A stretch of DNA of 64,000 nucleotides from Martinezella lusitana (GCF_014207095.1 NZ_JACHBG010000025.1:19499-83498); one strand, 5' to 3'; counted from the stretch's first letter, positions 1 through 9,666 are shown. The notes: generated from the letters alone by a model not told the origin. Numbers and translations: made by a program.

Positions 1-1
1 G

Positions 2-523
2 GTGGAGGATTTCTCGCGTGCCCGCGGCCTCAACGCTGTGATGCTTCGATACTTCAACGCGGCGGGCTGCGACCCCGATGGCGAGATCGGTGAGCGCCAC
101 GAGCCCGAAACCCATGTCGTTCCACTCGCCATAGAAGCGGCGATCCGATCGGGACGAAGCTTTACCATCAACGGCACCGACTTCGACACGCGCGACGGCA
201 CCGCCGTGCGCGACTACATCCATGTCAGCGATCTCGCGCAGGCTCATGTCCTTGGTGGGGAGAAGCTGCTGCGGGATGAGGGCGTCCATGTCTACAATCT
301 CGGGACCGGCAACGGGACGACCGTCAAGGAATTGGTTGATGCCGTCGGCCGCATTTCCGGGCAAGAGCTTGCCGTTGCCTATGGCTCCCGCAGGGCCGGC
401 GATCCACCGGCCCTCGTCGCCGCAGCCGGCAAGGCTGAGGCAGAGCTTGGATGGGTACCCCGCCATTCCAGCATCGACAGGATTATCGAGACGGCGCTTG
501 CTTGGTATCGCAGCCGCATGTGA
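2..523 (+). CDS. galE: UDP-glucose 4-epimerase, C-terminal part (GalE/ExoB type), cut by window edge
   Basis: Interconverts UDP-glucose and UDP-galactose in the cytoplasm, supplying UDP-galactose for polysaccharide synthesis. The visible 173 residues are the C-terminal half of an extended short-chain dehydrogenase: LRYFNAAG near the left edge, then HVVPLAI, the TRDGTAVRDYIHVSDL stretch typical of bacterial GalE, and a closing YRSRM. The NAD-binding glycine motif and catalytic Tyr-x3-Lys lie upstream of the window, so position 2 is not the real start. The gene converges on the glycosyltransferase operon, with stop codons 3 bases apart. The adjoining polysaccharide genes suggest an exoB-like role; family assignment is firm, pathway role is inferred. 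Confidence 0.9.
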   Translation: MEDFSRARGLNAVMLRYFNAAGCDPDGEIGERHEPETHVVPLAIEAAIRSGRSFTINGTDFDTRDGTAVRDYIHVSDLAQAHVLGGEKLLRDEGVHVYNLGTGNGTTVKELVDAVGRISGQELAVAYGSRRAGDPPALVAAAGKAEAELGWVPRHSSIDRIIETALAWYRSRM

Positions 524-526
524 TCC

Positions 527-1756
527 TTACCTGCCTGTTACTCTCAGAAATGCATGAAGAGCGGCGCCGACCGCCTCAATCGAGAATTTTTCAGTCACCC
601 GCCTTCGGGCAGCTGCACCGATCTGTGCTCGAAGGGGCTCATCGGCTCTCAACTCCGCCAAGGCCTGCGCAATGTCTTCCGGTCGTTCTTGCCTCACCAT
701 CAGGCCGCCCGAGGCCTCTCCGTCAGCAAAAATATCCGGCAACCCCTGTGCATCCGAAGCGATGACCGGAAGGCCGCAGGCCATGGCTTCCAGTGGCGCA
801 ACCGGCATGCCCTCGACACGGGAAGCCGTGACATAGACGTCAGCCGCCGATAGCCAGCGCCGGATCAAAGTCCGGTCCGTCGTATAGCTGGAAAGCCAGT
901 GCACATTCGACAGGCCGCTTTCGCGAAGAAGCCCTGCGAACGTCGCGCTGTCCTGGCCTGATCCAATGATCACCAGCTGGGTAGAGGGATCGTCGGAGAA
1001 GCGCGTCCAGGCTCCCAAAAGAACGTCGAGCCCCTTGCGGCGGATATCGATGCGCCCGTGATTGACGACAATGAAGCAATCCTGCGGCAGACCGAGATTT
1101 GCTCGCGCCTCGCCGCGATCTATCGCTTGCCATTCCCGCGTATTCAGCGGATTAGGAATATTCGCAATATCTAACGCAATGAGCGGATAGGCCTTGGCAA
1201 GCCGCTCGCGCTCAGCGGCGGACGCGACGATCAGACCCCGGCATGTGCGAAGCGAAAGCTGTCTGGCGGCGGCCTCGATCCAGGACAGGGTACGATCCCC
1301 TCCCTGAAAGGTAGCATAGAGAGGGAGCTTCAAGCCCCGCGCCAGCCATGCCAGCGCATCGAAACGCGTATATTCATATTCCTGGGCAAGCAGCAGATCG
1401 CATCTGGAGCGGCAAAGGATCTCACGGAAGGCGGAAAGCGGCGTTTGAGACCAGCGCCTGAGGCTATAGGCGGCAGGAGAATGACCTTGCCTTGGCCGCC
1501 TTGCCGGTGCGATCCAGATTGGCGTGCCTGTGCCAGAATGCTCATAGCATTCGATCTTGTTCACACGCTCGGATGCACAGACGATGATCGGCTTGTGACC
1601 CGCGAAACTCAGCGCCGCCGCATAGCCGAATAGCCAACCTCCCGTCATCCGCCCGACGAAATCCTGAAATTCTAGCCCGATCGGTTCGAGGAATTCCTCG
1701 ATCACATCGCCCCATGGAAATAGGGCGATCACTTTGGACGTCTGGTCAACTGTCAT
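527..1756 (-). CDS. Glycosyltransferase family 4
   Basis: Predicted retaining GT4 (GT-B fold) that adds a sugar from a nucleotide donor to a lipid-linked saccharide. The 409 residues show an N-terminal acceptor half and a C-terminal donor half with the GT4 signature: an NHGRIDIRRKG loop, then EGMPVAPLE giving the E-x7-E motif near residue 315, followed by ACGLPVIAS. Its ATG overlaps the stop of the upstream methyltransferase gene (ATGA), so it is the last gene of a translationally coupled operon for exopolysaccharide or another surface glycan. Donor and acceptor cannot be read from sequence. Confidence 0.88.
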   Translation of the reverse strand: MTVDQTSKVIALFPWGDVIEEFLEPIGLEFQDFVGRMTGGWLFGYAAALSFAGHKPIIVCASERVNKIECYEHSGTGTPIWIAPARRPRQGHSPAAYSLRRWSQTPLSAFREILCRSRCDLLLAQEYEYTRFDALAWLARGLKLPLYATFQGGDRTLSWIEAAARQLSLRTCRGLIVASAAERERLAKAYPLIALDIANIPNPLNTREWQAIDRGEARANLGLPQDCFIVVNHGRIDIRRKGLDVLLGAWTRFSDDPSTQLVIIGSGQDSATFAGLLRESGLSNVHWLSSYTTDRTLIRRWLSAADVYVTASRVEGMPVAPLEAMACGLPVIASDAQGLPDIFADGEASGGLMVRQERPEDIAQALAELRADEPLRAQIGAAARRRVTEKFSIEAVGAALHAFLRVTGR

Positions 1757-2493
1757 TTGCGCCAGGCAAAGGCTGTCTCTGTGCCGCGCGTGGAGGGCCG
1801 ATGCATCAAATAGCCAAGGATGGTCACGGGCGCCGCCAGTGCATAAAGTAGCTTGCGACGACGGCGTCCGATGCGGGAAAAAGAGACGTCGTGGAAGAAA
1901 GCCGTGGCAGCGTTGATGAAGGTGGCGCGCCGTTCCGGCCGCCTATCAAACAACGACGCAAGTTCCGGATCCCGGTATCCCCGCCTGACATGACCCCATT
2001 CGCGCATCAGTTCGCTTTCATGGGGGCAATGGCGTTTCATGACGCTGAAATAAGGGTAATGCCAATTGACCTCCGGGGTGGAGATCAGGACATATCCGCC
2101 CGGCCGAACCACCCGCAGCGCCTCCTGCGCAGCGCGGCGATCGTCTTCAATGTGCTCCAGAACGTCGAACATGGTGACGATATCGAAACTGTCGTCATCC
2201 ATTGGCAGCGAGCAGGCATCACCGCAGATGAAAGTCGATTTGGCCCAGGAGGGCTGACGGTCGGCCAGTTCGGGATCGATATCGAGCGTGACGATATCGG
2301 CCTGCGGATAAAGGATGCTGGCAAGGCCACTGCGACCGCCGCCGATTTCCAGCACCCGACCGGTGCCCCCGGTTTCGAGAGGAGCGACCCGATGGATGGC
2401 GCGCATCTTTTCGCGATAGAACAGACCATCCGTTAAGCCGTTCGGATAGGGGTTTCCGGACAGAAACTGGCCAAGCGCTGCTTTCCTAATCAT
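1753..2493 (-). CDS. SAM-dependent methyltransferase (class I, glycan-locus type)
   Basis: Probable class I methyltransferase of 246 residues. Motif I is VLEIGGGRSGLA near residue 48, an acidic residue follows at the end of the second strand (VTLDIDPE), and MFDVLEHI near residue 110 is the usual post-motif segment of the Methyltransf_11 group. The C-terminal hydrophobic tail (LLYALAAPVTILGYLMH) may sit at the membrane. It overlaps both neighbours by ATGA, so it belongs to the glycosyltransferase operon and may methylate a sugar or cap a chain. That role is inferred from position only. Confidence 0.85.
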   Translation of the reverse strand: MIRKAALGQFLSGNPYPNGLTDGLFYREKMRAIHRVAPLETGGTGRVLEIGGGRSGLASILYPQADIVTLDIDPELADRQPSWAKSTFICGDACSLPMDDDSFDIVTMFDVLEHIEDDRRAAQEALRVVRPGGYVLISTPEVNWHYPYFSVMKRHCPHESELMREWGHVRRGYRDPELASLFDRRPERRATFINAATAFFHDVSFSRIGRRRRKLLYALAAPVTILGYLMHRPSTRGTETAFAWRK

Positions 2494-3806
2494 CGCATTA
2501 TTCCTTTCTCAGCGGTTACCGCAATCCCCATCGGGGGTCGCCGCCTTCTCCAGCCGAAGCGCAAGAGAAACTGCAGGCCGGCAAGCCAGCCCTGTATTTC
2601 AGCTGCCAAAATTCCAAGGCGGCCCGGCGGCCCTTCGAAGAGCGCCTTGACGAAGGCCTTCGCAAAATAGACCGGTAGCTGCTTTCCGATGCGCACGATG
2701 TTTCCGCGATCACCGAATTTGTCATATTGCGTCACAAGGGCTGCAACGTGGCCCTTCATATAGGCCTTGATCTGTCGCCTAAGCCCGGACCAGTCGCGGC
2801 GATGGTGATGAAAAACAACCGCTCGAGGCTCGTAGAGGCATGCGCCGCCTACCGCCAGCAATCGGTACCAAAGCTCCGAGTCCTCCGAACATCCGGCCGC
2901 TCCCGCGCCGAGTCGTTCATCGAACAGGCCAATCCTCTCGAATACCGAGCGGCGAAAAGCCATGTTGGCACCGGCGCCGATCTTCCAGACATGCGCGCCG
3001 CTCGGCCGCGTTTCCTCAAAGAAGCGCCCGTCGAAGGTGAGCGGCACGAAGGTCGAGCCGAAGCCGCCGATCGTGAATTGAAAGGAGCATTGCGCCGCCG
3101 TATCGAGGCGCGCCGGCAACACAAGACCCGTAAAGGCCTCGACATCGCGTTCGACAAAGGCACGTGCGATTTCTGAGGTCCAGCCCGGATGAGCTTCGAC
3201 ATCGTCATCGGTGAACGCGATAATATCAAAGCGGCTTGTTTGAACGCCGGTGTTTCGTGCACGACTTAAACCGGCATGCGGCTCGTGGACATAGCGAAAT
3301 TCCGGGAACTGCCGACAGATTTCCCGGGCGTTTCCCGCTGGAGAATTGTCGACGACGACGACTTCACCGGGAGTGCAGCTCTGTGTCGCAAGGCTGCCCA
3401 GGCATTTGCTCAGAGCCGGACCTCGATCGCGGGTGCAGACGACGACGGAAATGTTCTGCGCCGACGTGGAGGATGGAGCCGCGATCGCGTCGAGCACTTC
3501 GACCAGGTTTTGCGCCTCGAGCGCCGTCTCCAGCAAGAGCGCCGGCTTTGGCTGCCCTTCATAGGTGGCGCGCAACGGTGCGCCGAGCCCGATGCTGCGC
3601 GCCTGCAGTTGCGCAGCAGCATATTCGGCGGCGAGCTGACGCAGTTGCGAGGTCCCGTAGGGTAGCTCGTCCCCCAGCGAGGCCCGTGCTCCGAGCGGCA
3701 GATCCCTCCACCAGAAGATCGTCAATGCGGGCCCGCGGTCGGCCTCACTGTCGTTGTCGGCATCGGCCAGATCGATATGTCGGACTTCAAATCGTTCTCT
3801 CCTCAT
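2490..3806 (-). CDS. Glycosyltransferase family 2 with N-terminal extension
   Basis: Inverting GT-A transferase of 438 residues. The GT2 domain does not begin until about residue 118 (ISVVVCTRDRG); before it lies a domain of about 110 residues with no motif I recognise. The DDD metal/nucleotide site (FTDDDVE) is near residue 200, and CSEDSELWYRL near 310 is the usual acceptor-side ED motif. The upstream gene (3803-5026) has the same architecture, so the two are paralogs. ATGA overlap on both sides shows translational coupling. Substrate unknown; a surface polysaccharide is inferred. Confidence 0.87.
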   Translation of the reverse strand: MRRERFEVRHIDLADADNDSEADRGPALTIFWWRDLPLGARASLGDELPYGTSQLRQLAAEYAAAQLQARSIGLGAPLRATYEGQPKPALLLETALEAQNLVEVLDAIAAPSSTSAQNISVVVCTRDRGPALSKCLGSLATQSCTPGEVVVVDNSPAGNAREICRQFPEFRYVHEPHAGLSRARNTGVQTSRFDIIAFTDDDVEAHPGWTSEIARAFVERDVEAFTGLVLPARLDTAAQCSFQFTIGGFGSTFVPLTFDGRFFEETRPSGAHVWKIGAGANMAFRRSVFERIGLFDERLGAGAAGCSEDSELWYRLLAVGGACLYEPRAVVFHHHRRDWSGLRRQIKAYMKGHVAALVTQYDKFGDRGNIVRIGKQLPVYFAKAFVKALFEGPPGRLGILAAEIQGWLAGLQFLLRFGWRRRRPPMGIAVTAEKGIMR

Positions 3807-5026
3807 GGATTGCGCTCCCGGATCGACCTGATACGGGCGCGCGAGCGGTCATATTCGCCTGCAAGACCATAGATCCCACCCCACAGTTCCGCTATGCTGA
3901 AGCGCAGCTCGTGACCGCGCAGCCGCGTCACAGCACGGGCGAGCGCCTTCAACTGGTCAAAGAACCACCAGCGGACCATGGCGCGATGACGGGCTCGCAT
4001 CTCGTCGTCGGTGCGATAGCTCTTCACGAGAAAGGCCATCATGCCGAGGCCCCAAGTCCAGTATTGACGCCTCAGTTGCGGAATGGTTTCGCGATGCTCG
4101 TGATAAACGGCATATTCCGGCTCATAGATCATCGGACGTCCGGAGCGCAGGACACGGTAGAATATATCAAGATCGCCGCCTCCCGGCAGCGGCGCTCCCG
4201 TATCGAGCGCCTCGTCGAAACCGCCGAGCTCCAGCAGCAAAGACCGGTCGAAGGCCATGTTGCAGCCGGCGCCGAGAATGCCGGCACCGACGGGATGAAG
4301 CGGATTGTCGAAGCGCGCCTTGTGGAACTCCCTGCGTGCAAAACCGCGGCCAAATCCTCCACGCCTCTCGAAGAAGATCTGCGCCTCGGTGTCCAGACGA
4401 AACGGCAGCACGAGGCCGGTGAAACCACCAACGCCGGGGTTATCGCGGCAAGCCTTGGCAAGACCGGCAAGCCAGTTGCAGTCGACCACGACGTCGTCGT
4501 CGAGATAAGCAATGATATCGCCCCAGGCCGCATGAAGGGCGGCGTTGCGAGCAAAATCCAACCCGGCCTTCGGTTCGAAAACGTAGCGGATATCCTGAAA
4601 ACTCTCTACGGCTTCGCGCGTGGTCGAATCCACCGAGGCATTGTCAACCACGATGATTTCGACGAACCGGAAGGCAGCTTCTGTCCTTGCCCGGTCGAGC
4701 GAGCGCAGCAGTCGGGAAAGGCGCTGTGCCCGATCCTTGGTACAGATGGCGATGCTGAGGCTTGGCAGCGGCGCGTCCTTGACTGGCGACCGCGCCGTCA
4801 GCTCCTCCTCCATCTTGGCAACGAGGATGCGCTGGGCGAAGCGCTCATCGGCAAGAACTCTCAAATTTTCGACCGTCAGTGTCGATCCGGCCGGCTGCTC
4901 GATCATTTCGAATGCGATCAACCGGCCTTGCCACCGCGCGATCAGACCAACACCGGTCTGTCCGGCCGCAAGTTCGATCGGCTCCAGAGGCTTCGACAAT
5001 TCGATATCAATTAGCTTGTAACTCAT
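3803..5026 (-). CDS. Glycosyltransferase family 2 with N-terminal extension (paralog)
   Basis: Second GT2 of the extended type. The catalytic domain starts near residue 95 (LSIAICTKDRAQRL), with AYLDDDVVVD as the DxD region and GGDLDIFYRVL as the acceptor-side acidic motif. I start it at ATG 5026 (protein begins MSYKLIDIELS) because GGGAG lies about 7 bases upstream; an in-frame ATG at 5047 lacks such a site. This start lies inside the last 20 bases of the ABC exporter gene. N-terminal and catalytic parts resemble the downstream GT2, consistent with tandem duplication. Confidence 0.87.
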   Translation of the reverse strand: MSYKLIDIELSKPLEPIELAAGQTGVGLIARWQGRLIAFEMIEQPAGSTLTVENLRVLADERFAQRILVAKMEEELTARSPVKDAPLPSLSIAICTKDRAQRLSRLLRSLDRARTEAAFRFVEIIVVDNASVDSTTREAVESFQDIRYVFEPKAGLDFARNAALHAAWGDIIAYLDDDVVVDCNWLAGLAKACRDNPGVGGFTGLVLPFRLDTEAQIFFERRGGFGRGFARREFHKARFDNPLHPVGAGILGAGCNMAFDRSLLLELGGFDEALDTGAPLPGGGDLDIFYRVLRSGRPMIYEPEYAVYHEHRETIPQLRRQYWTWGLGMMAFLVKSYRTDDEMRARHRAMVRWWFFDQLKALARAVTRLRGHELRFSIAELWGGIYGLAGEYDRSRARIRSIRERNP

Positions 5027-6830
5027 GACCCAACTCCCGGCCGTCACGACGACCGTGCTGAAATTCGAGGAGCCTCGAAAAATGTCCCTGCCGTTTGAAG
5101 AGCTCGTCCGGCGAACCGGCCTCGACCACGCGCCCCTTCGTCATCACGATGATCTGATCGGCGGCCAGAACGGTCGATAGTCGGTGAGCAATCACGACGA
5201 CGGTGCGGTTATGTGAATACTCGTCGAGTGCCAGCTGAAACGCCTGTTCAGTTTCGGCATCGAGCGCGTTCGTCGCCTCGTCCAGGAGCAGAATATCGGG
5301 GTTTCGAAGGATCGTTCGGGCGAGCGCCACGCGCTGTCTTTGTCCGCCCGACAGGCGCATTCCCTGATCGCCGATCCGCGTCTCGTAGCCATCCGGAAGC
5401 AACCGGATGAAATCGTCAGCCTTAGCGATTTCGGCCGCCTTGCGGATTTCGGCCGGCCCGGCATCCAGATCGCCGTAGGAGATGTTGGCCGATATCGCGT
5501 CATTGAAGAGATGAACCTCCTGCGACATCAGCGACAGGCGCTTGCGCCAGCTAGCCAGATCGAACTCGGTAAGCGGTATTCCGTCTGCCACGACCTCCCC
5601 GGATGTCGGATCCAAGAAGCGAAAGAGCAATGCCATCAGTGTGGATTTACCGGCCCCCGACTCGCCGACGATCGCCGTGGTTTTGCCGGCGGGAATGCTG
5701 AAGGAGACATCCTCCAGTGCGAGCGGCTGGCCGGGTGCATAGCGGAAGGAGACATTGCGCAATTCGACGGTCTGTCTGAAGGCTGGGGCCTGCACATGCC
5801 CTTGCGAAAGAAAGGGCCTCTCCGTTGCACGAAGGAAATCATCGACATCGTCGATACTGCCGGCGAGCCCGTCGAGTGCGATCTTCGATTGCAGAAGTTC
5901 GCGGGTCGGACCCTGAAGACGGTATAGAAGCGACAGAAAGGCTGCCAGCGCTGCGATGCCGAGGCCCACCGATTGAGCGACCAAAACGAGCGCGCCGATC
6001 AGGATCGTAATCGAAATTTCCGAGACAGGCCCCGGTGTCGCCCAAAGCATGTCGAGCTTTAGAAGGCGCCGGCGTACATTGTCTGAGGTCTTGCGGAAGC
6101 GGTTGCGCTCATAGTCTTCCTGGGCAAAGGCACGGATCAATTGCAGCGCGTTGATGCTCTCCCACATTCTCAAACCGAACTGCTTGTTTTCCTCGACGAC
6201 AGCCTTGCCGGTCTGGTCTGCGCGACGCGTCGCCAGGCGAATGGCCATGGCCCCGAAGAACAGGAACGTCATCGAGAAGAACGTCAGCCTGACGGAAATC
6301 AGCAGCATCAGCAGCATGAAGACGACGAAGGTGCAGAAGCAGATCATCAAACGATAGGCTAGGCTTAGGGCCTGACTGACCTTCCAGGTGTTGTTGGCGA
6401 TCGTCGTGATGATATCGGAGCGCTTGTTGTCCACCCGGTAGTCGATGCATGAGCTGATCGTCTGGTCGAAGACCTTTGCTCTTAGCCGATGTGCGACGAG
6501 ACCATCGATATACCGTGTCACCCAGGTATTGATGAGGTGGACGGCATTCTTGAGGAGGATGCTCGCGCACAGAACCCCCACGAGGAATGCCGTCAAATGG
6601 CTCTGCGGAACAGGTGCGAGAAGGCGGTCGAAGATCCGCTGCCATGCTCCCCCTTGCGCCGCCGCAGCACCGAGGCTTTGAATGAGGGGAATGAAGAGAA
6701 AAAGCCCCGCCCCCTCCAGGACCGCAGCGGCAAGGCCGAGCCCGACGATGGTTAGCCCTGCCCAGGCGGGCGCCTCCGCCAGGCGGAAGAGCCGTTGCAG
6801 CTGCGCGAGGAGGGAATTGCCCGAGCTCAC
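5007..6830 (-). CDS. ABC exporter, fused membrane and ATPase domains
   Basis: Half-size type IV ABC exporter of about 607 residues. Several membrane segments fill the N-terminal 300 residues, followed by a complete nucleotide-binding domain: Walker A GESGAGKST, signature LSGGQRQR, Walker B LLLDEATNALD and H-loop IAHRLS. It probably flips a lipid-linked oligosaccharide or exports a glycan across the inner membrane, given glycosyltransferases on both sides. The reading frame is open up to 6926, but that would run 97 bases into the upstream gene; GTG at 6830 gives a GTGA overlap and a normal N-terminus (VSSGNSLLAQL), so I use it. Substrate is inferred from context. Confidence 0.88.
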   Translation of the reverse strand: MSSGNSLLAQLQRLFRLAEAPAWAGLTIVGLGLAAAVLEGAGLFLFIPLIQSLGAAAAQGGAWQRIFDRLLAPVPQSHLTAFLVGVLCASILLKNAVHLINTWVTRYIDGLVAHRLRAKVFDQTISSCIDYRVDNKRSDIITTIANNTWKVSQALSLAYRLMICFCTFVVFMLLMLLISVRLTFFSMTFLFFGAMAIRLATRRADQTGKAVVEENKQFGLRMWESINALQLIRAFAQEDYERNRFRKTSDNVRRRLLKLDMLWATPGPVSEISITILIGALVLVAQSVGLGIAALAAFLSLLYRLQGPTRELLQSKIALDGLAGSIDDVDDFLRATERPFLSQGHVQAPAFRQTVELRNVSFRYAPGQPLALEDVSFSIPAGKTTAIVGESGAGKSTLMALLFRFLDPTSGEVVADGIPLTEFDLASWRKRLSLMSQEVHLFNDAISANISYGDLDAGPAEIRKAAEIAKADDFIRLLPDGYETRIGDQGMRLSGGQRQRVALARTILRNPDILLLDEATNALDAETEQAFQLALDEYSHNRTVVVIAHRLSTVLAADQIIVMTKGRVVEAGSPDELFKRQGHFSRLLEFQHGRRDGRELGHELQAN

Positions 6831-7828
6831 TGGATCGTCTCCGAGTAGAGAGGCCGCAACTCGGCGTTCCGTTGCAGCCCCCTCAAGCGGGCCTTGAGCC
6901 AATCGGGAACCAGCCGGGCGCGGCAATAGACATCCAGCATATTCGGCAGGCTTGAAATCGCCAGGCGTGGCTCCAATGCCAGAAATCGCCTCAACAGATC
7001 ACAGCCGTCGAAGAATCGCCCGCTGACAAAAGCTCTAACGACCAGCCAGTGGATCATGTCGACCAAATGCGCGTCGAGGTCGCTGCCATATTGCGGATAT
7101 TTTCCACGATACTCGGCAAGGACGATTTCGCACGAAGCGAGCATCCGCTTCACATCGCTCGACATATTTGTATTCGTCATGCGATAGCCGATCAGGTGCT
7201 GCTGTATGACGCGGAATTCGTAGCTCTCCGCAATTCTGAGGCAGATCAGAAGATCCTCACAGCCCTGGGCATTGCGTGCCCTTAGGGACGCGTCGAACTG
7301 CCCGGCTTCTTCGAATGCGGAACGGCGCATAAGCATCGAGCTGCCATTGCCGACAAAATTGTTTCTGCACATGCGCTGAAGCACATACCCTTCATGGCTC
7401 GGCCGGTTATGCAGGGAAAATACGCGGCTATGTTCGTCGATCAATGCATACCAGCAATAGGCCAAGCCAACCGATGGCCCGCCCTCTTCAAGAGCACGCC
7501 ATTGAAGGGCGATCTTTGACGGAGCCCATAGATCGTCGGCATCGATAAATGCGAGAAACTCGGCGGTGGTTGCGGCAGCACCATGGTTCCGCGCTACGGC
7601 CACGCCGCTATTGGCCTGCTGCAGGATCCGGATTCGCGGATCCTGTTTTGCATATTCGGCCACGATTGACGGGGATCGATCCGATGAACCGTCATCAACA
7701 ACGATGATATCGAGAGCCTGATGCGTCTGGCAGCTGATGCTGGCCAGGGTCGCGCCAATCGTTCGTTCGGCGTTGAACATCGGCACGACGACCGCAACCG
7801 TGGTACTTCGCTTATCGTCCACAATCAT
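6827..7828 (-). CDS. Glycosyltransferase family 2
   Basis: First gene of the minus-strand glycan operon, about 333 residues. The GT2 domain starts almost at the N-terminus (VAVVVPMFNAERTIG) and carries FIDADDLW as the DxD motif. ATG 7828 is preferred because the frame upstream to 7918 adds residues unlike GT2 proteins. The stop overlaps the GTG of the ABC exporter. A lipid-linked glycan intermediate is the likely acceptor; the sugar is unknown. Confidence 0.85.
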   Translation of the reverse strand: MIVDDKRSTTVAVVVPMFNAERTIGATLASISCQTHQALDIIVVDDGSSDRSPSIVAEYAKQDPRIRILQQANSGVAVARNHGAAATTAEFLAFIDADDLWAPSKIALQWRALEEGGPSVGLAYCWYALIDEHSRVFSLHNRPSHEGYVLQRMCRNNFVGNGSSMLMRRSAFEEAGQFDASLRARNAQGCEDLLICLRIAESYEFRVIQQHLIGYRMTNTNMSSDVKRMLASCEIVLAEYRGKYPQYGSDLDAHLVDMIHWLVVRAFVSGRFFDGCDLLRRFLALEPRLAISSLPNMLDVYCRARLVPDWLKARLRGLQRNAELRPLYSETIQ

Positions 7829-8271
7829 TGCCACCGTTGGCGGCCAAGCCAACAAACCCGATAATGCCCTTGCTGCCGGAAGCATTGGCACGTGCCATGG
7901 CCGGGATGCCGCTCTCAAGGACGCCGTTCATCGTCATCGATCTTCTCCGCATGCACGAGCAGCTGGATATCCCGCCGCTTCCATCGCCGGAAACAACTGG
8001 CGCAAAGGTCGGGACGATCCATGGCATTAGGACCAAAGATTGTCTCTTCGGACCTAGGTCTGGTCCGGAACGGGACCTTAGTCTGACAAACCGGCTTCTT
8101 TGCTCAAATCAGCGGAACGACTGCCAGCTGCGATCATGTCGAACACCCTATTCGCTTTACCTCAATCCCCATTTGCAAAGTCGCCGAGCTTGGCGGATGC
8201 CAACAAGATGAACAACGATCAAGCTTCTGAGATACGACCACCTGTCCGGACCACGGGCAGCCGGGAGGTCA
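7829..8271. other. Intergenic region upstream of the glycan operon
   Basis: About 440 bases between the glycan operon and the MOSC gene. Short open frames exist on both strands, but none has a recognisable domain or a convincing ribosome binding site. The promoter of the minus-strand operon should lie here; I could not pick out a clear one. Confidence 0.5.
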
Positions 8272-8958
8272 CTAGCGATCTCCCAATCTCCTGCTCCAAT
8301 CTTCGATTGCATTGTTCTCCAGCCGGCGCGTCGCCAGACCTCGCCAACTCTCCGAGAGATGATTGAGAGCGGAAATGCCGGCGAGTTCATCGCGATTGAG
8401 CGTGTCGACGTAAAAGGCCCGCCAAATCCGGCCGATCGTCCATTCCGGCGAAGCGCGATCGACAAGGATCAGGCGATCGGAGGGAGCGACAATGCCGGGC
8501 TTTAGAATGCGATAATACCAGCCGGTACGGCCGGTCGTTTGCACCTCACGCGCCATGGTCTTGCGCCCGAACCGCGCGTTGAGGCGCCAGCAGGGTTGCC
8601 TACCCTGGCTGACCTCGACGACGGCACTTCCGACCTCGAAGACATCGCCGATCGCTACACTCTCCTCCGTCGGTCCGAGTGTTGAGATGTTCTCACCAAA
8701 GGCCCCCGGCTCCGCAAGGAGGCAATGTGAGCCGAGATCGCTCGACCATGCGGCATAGTGCTCGAATGGATAGTGATGGACCGCCTTCTCCGGGCCACCG
8801 TGCTTTTCACGATCACCCTGCCGGTCCCCGCTCAATCCTGTCGCCGCCAGCGAGAGCGCCGACGTCACCTCGGATTTGGCGATGCCGCTTGGCACCTCGT
8901 GCGGGCCAAGCGGCGCCAGCGCTCCGACACGAAGGCTTCGGATCGGGATCCCGTTCAT
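8272..8958 (-). CDS. MOSC domain protein, YiiM-like
   Basis: MOSC-domain protein of 228 residues, a family related to the molybdenum-cofactor sulfurase C-terminus. YiiM-type members use molybdenum cofactor to reduce N-hydroxylated bases and related compounds. Supporting motifs are GLSGDRQGDREKHGGPEKAV followed by HHYP (residues 42-65), GAFGENIST near 88, and QGRQPCWRLNARFG near 120, which carries the conserved cysteine. ATG overlaps the stop of the upstream amidotransferase gene, so it is the last gene of the operon. Substrate unknown. Confidence 0.85.
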   Translation of the reverse strand: MNGIPIRSLRVGALAPLGPHEVPSGIAKSEVTSALSLAATGLSGDRQGDREKHGGPEKAVHHYPFEHYAAWSSDLGSHCLLAEPGAFGENISTLGPTEESVAIGDVFEVGSAVVEVSQGRQPCWRLNARFGRKTMAREVQTTGRTGWYYRILKPGIVAPSDRLILVDRASPEWTIGRIWRAFYVDTLNRDELAGISALNHLSESWRGLATRRLENNAIEDWSRRLGDR

Positions 8959-9665
8959 GTGCGAGGCTCCAGATTCGTCAACCAGTCTTCAAACATCTGC
9001 ATCGCCGCCACGCGGAGGCGTGGGCCGAATTCCTGAGCCTCGCGCCGCAACGCAGAAAGATCTATTCCGGCCACAGTGAGTTCAATTGCATGTCCGACAA
9101 GCCAGCGCTCAAATCTCTCATCGAGTGACGCCTCTGGGTGGAACTGCAAGCCAAGTACGTTCGAGCCGAGTGAAAACGCCTGCTGCTCGACCAGCGCCGA
9201 TGATGCAAGGTTCACTGCCCCGATCGGCAGCCCATAGGTATCGCCGTGCCAGTGCAGCACGGGAGTGTCAGCTAGATGCCTGATCGGGCTCGCCGTCCCC
9301 GTATCGGTCAAAGAAAGCCTTGAAAACCCGATCTCTTTCAAACCGATCGCGAACACCTTTTCGCCGAGGGCCGCCGCGATCAGCTGCGCGCCAAGGCATA
9401 TGCCGAGCGTCGGCAAGTCCGCAGCCAGCCGAGCGCGAATGAATTCGCGCTCCTGTGCCAGAAATGGATAGAGATGATCCTCATAGGCGCCGATCGGCCC
9501 TCCGAGAACCACAAGAAGATCGGGCTCAAGCGGGTCGCCACGCCCGAAATCGGGATCGCCGGCGTCACTGTAGCGTGCCGTATAGTCTGCTCTTTCCAGG
9601 ACATCGGCGAAACAGCCAAGATCTTCAAAATACACATGGCGCAAAACAAGGGTGGTATTGGGCAT
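8955..9665 (-). CDS. Class I glutamine amidotransferase-like protein
   Basis: Stand-alone class I amidotransferase domain of about 236 residues, with the nucleophile cysteine in LGICLGAQL and the His-x-Glu pair in LQFHPEAS. Such proteins release ammonia from glutamine or cleave gamma-glutamyl amides. The frame is open up to 9848, but ATG 9665 (MPNTTLVLRH) begins right at the conserved first strand and lies 1 base after the upstream redoxin stop, so I use it. ATGA overlap with the MOSC gene shows coupling. The true substrate is unknown. Confidence 0.85.
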   Translation of the reverse strand: MPNTTLVLRHVYFEDLGCFADVLERADYTARYSDAGDPDFGRGDPLEPDLLVVLGGPIGAYEDHLYPFLAQEREFIRARLAADLPTLGICLGAQLIAAALGEKVFAIGLKEIGFSRLSLTDTGTASPIRHLADTPVLHWHGDTYGLPIGAVNLASSALVEQQAFSLGSNVLGLQFHPEASLDERFERWLVGHAIELTVAGIDLSALRREAQEFGPRLRVAAMQMFEDWLTNLEPRT

Positions 9666-9666
9666 G

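Noticed and set aside
3236..5014. 592-codon plus-strand open frame
   Set aside because: Lies antisense to two clear GT2 genes, has Arg/Pro/Ala-rich composition typical of high-GC shadow frames and no domain.
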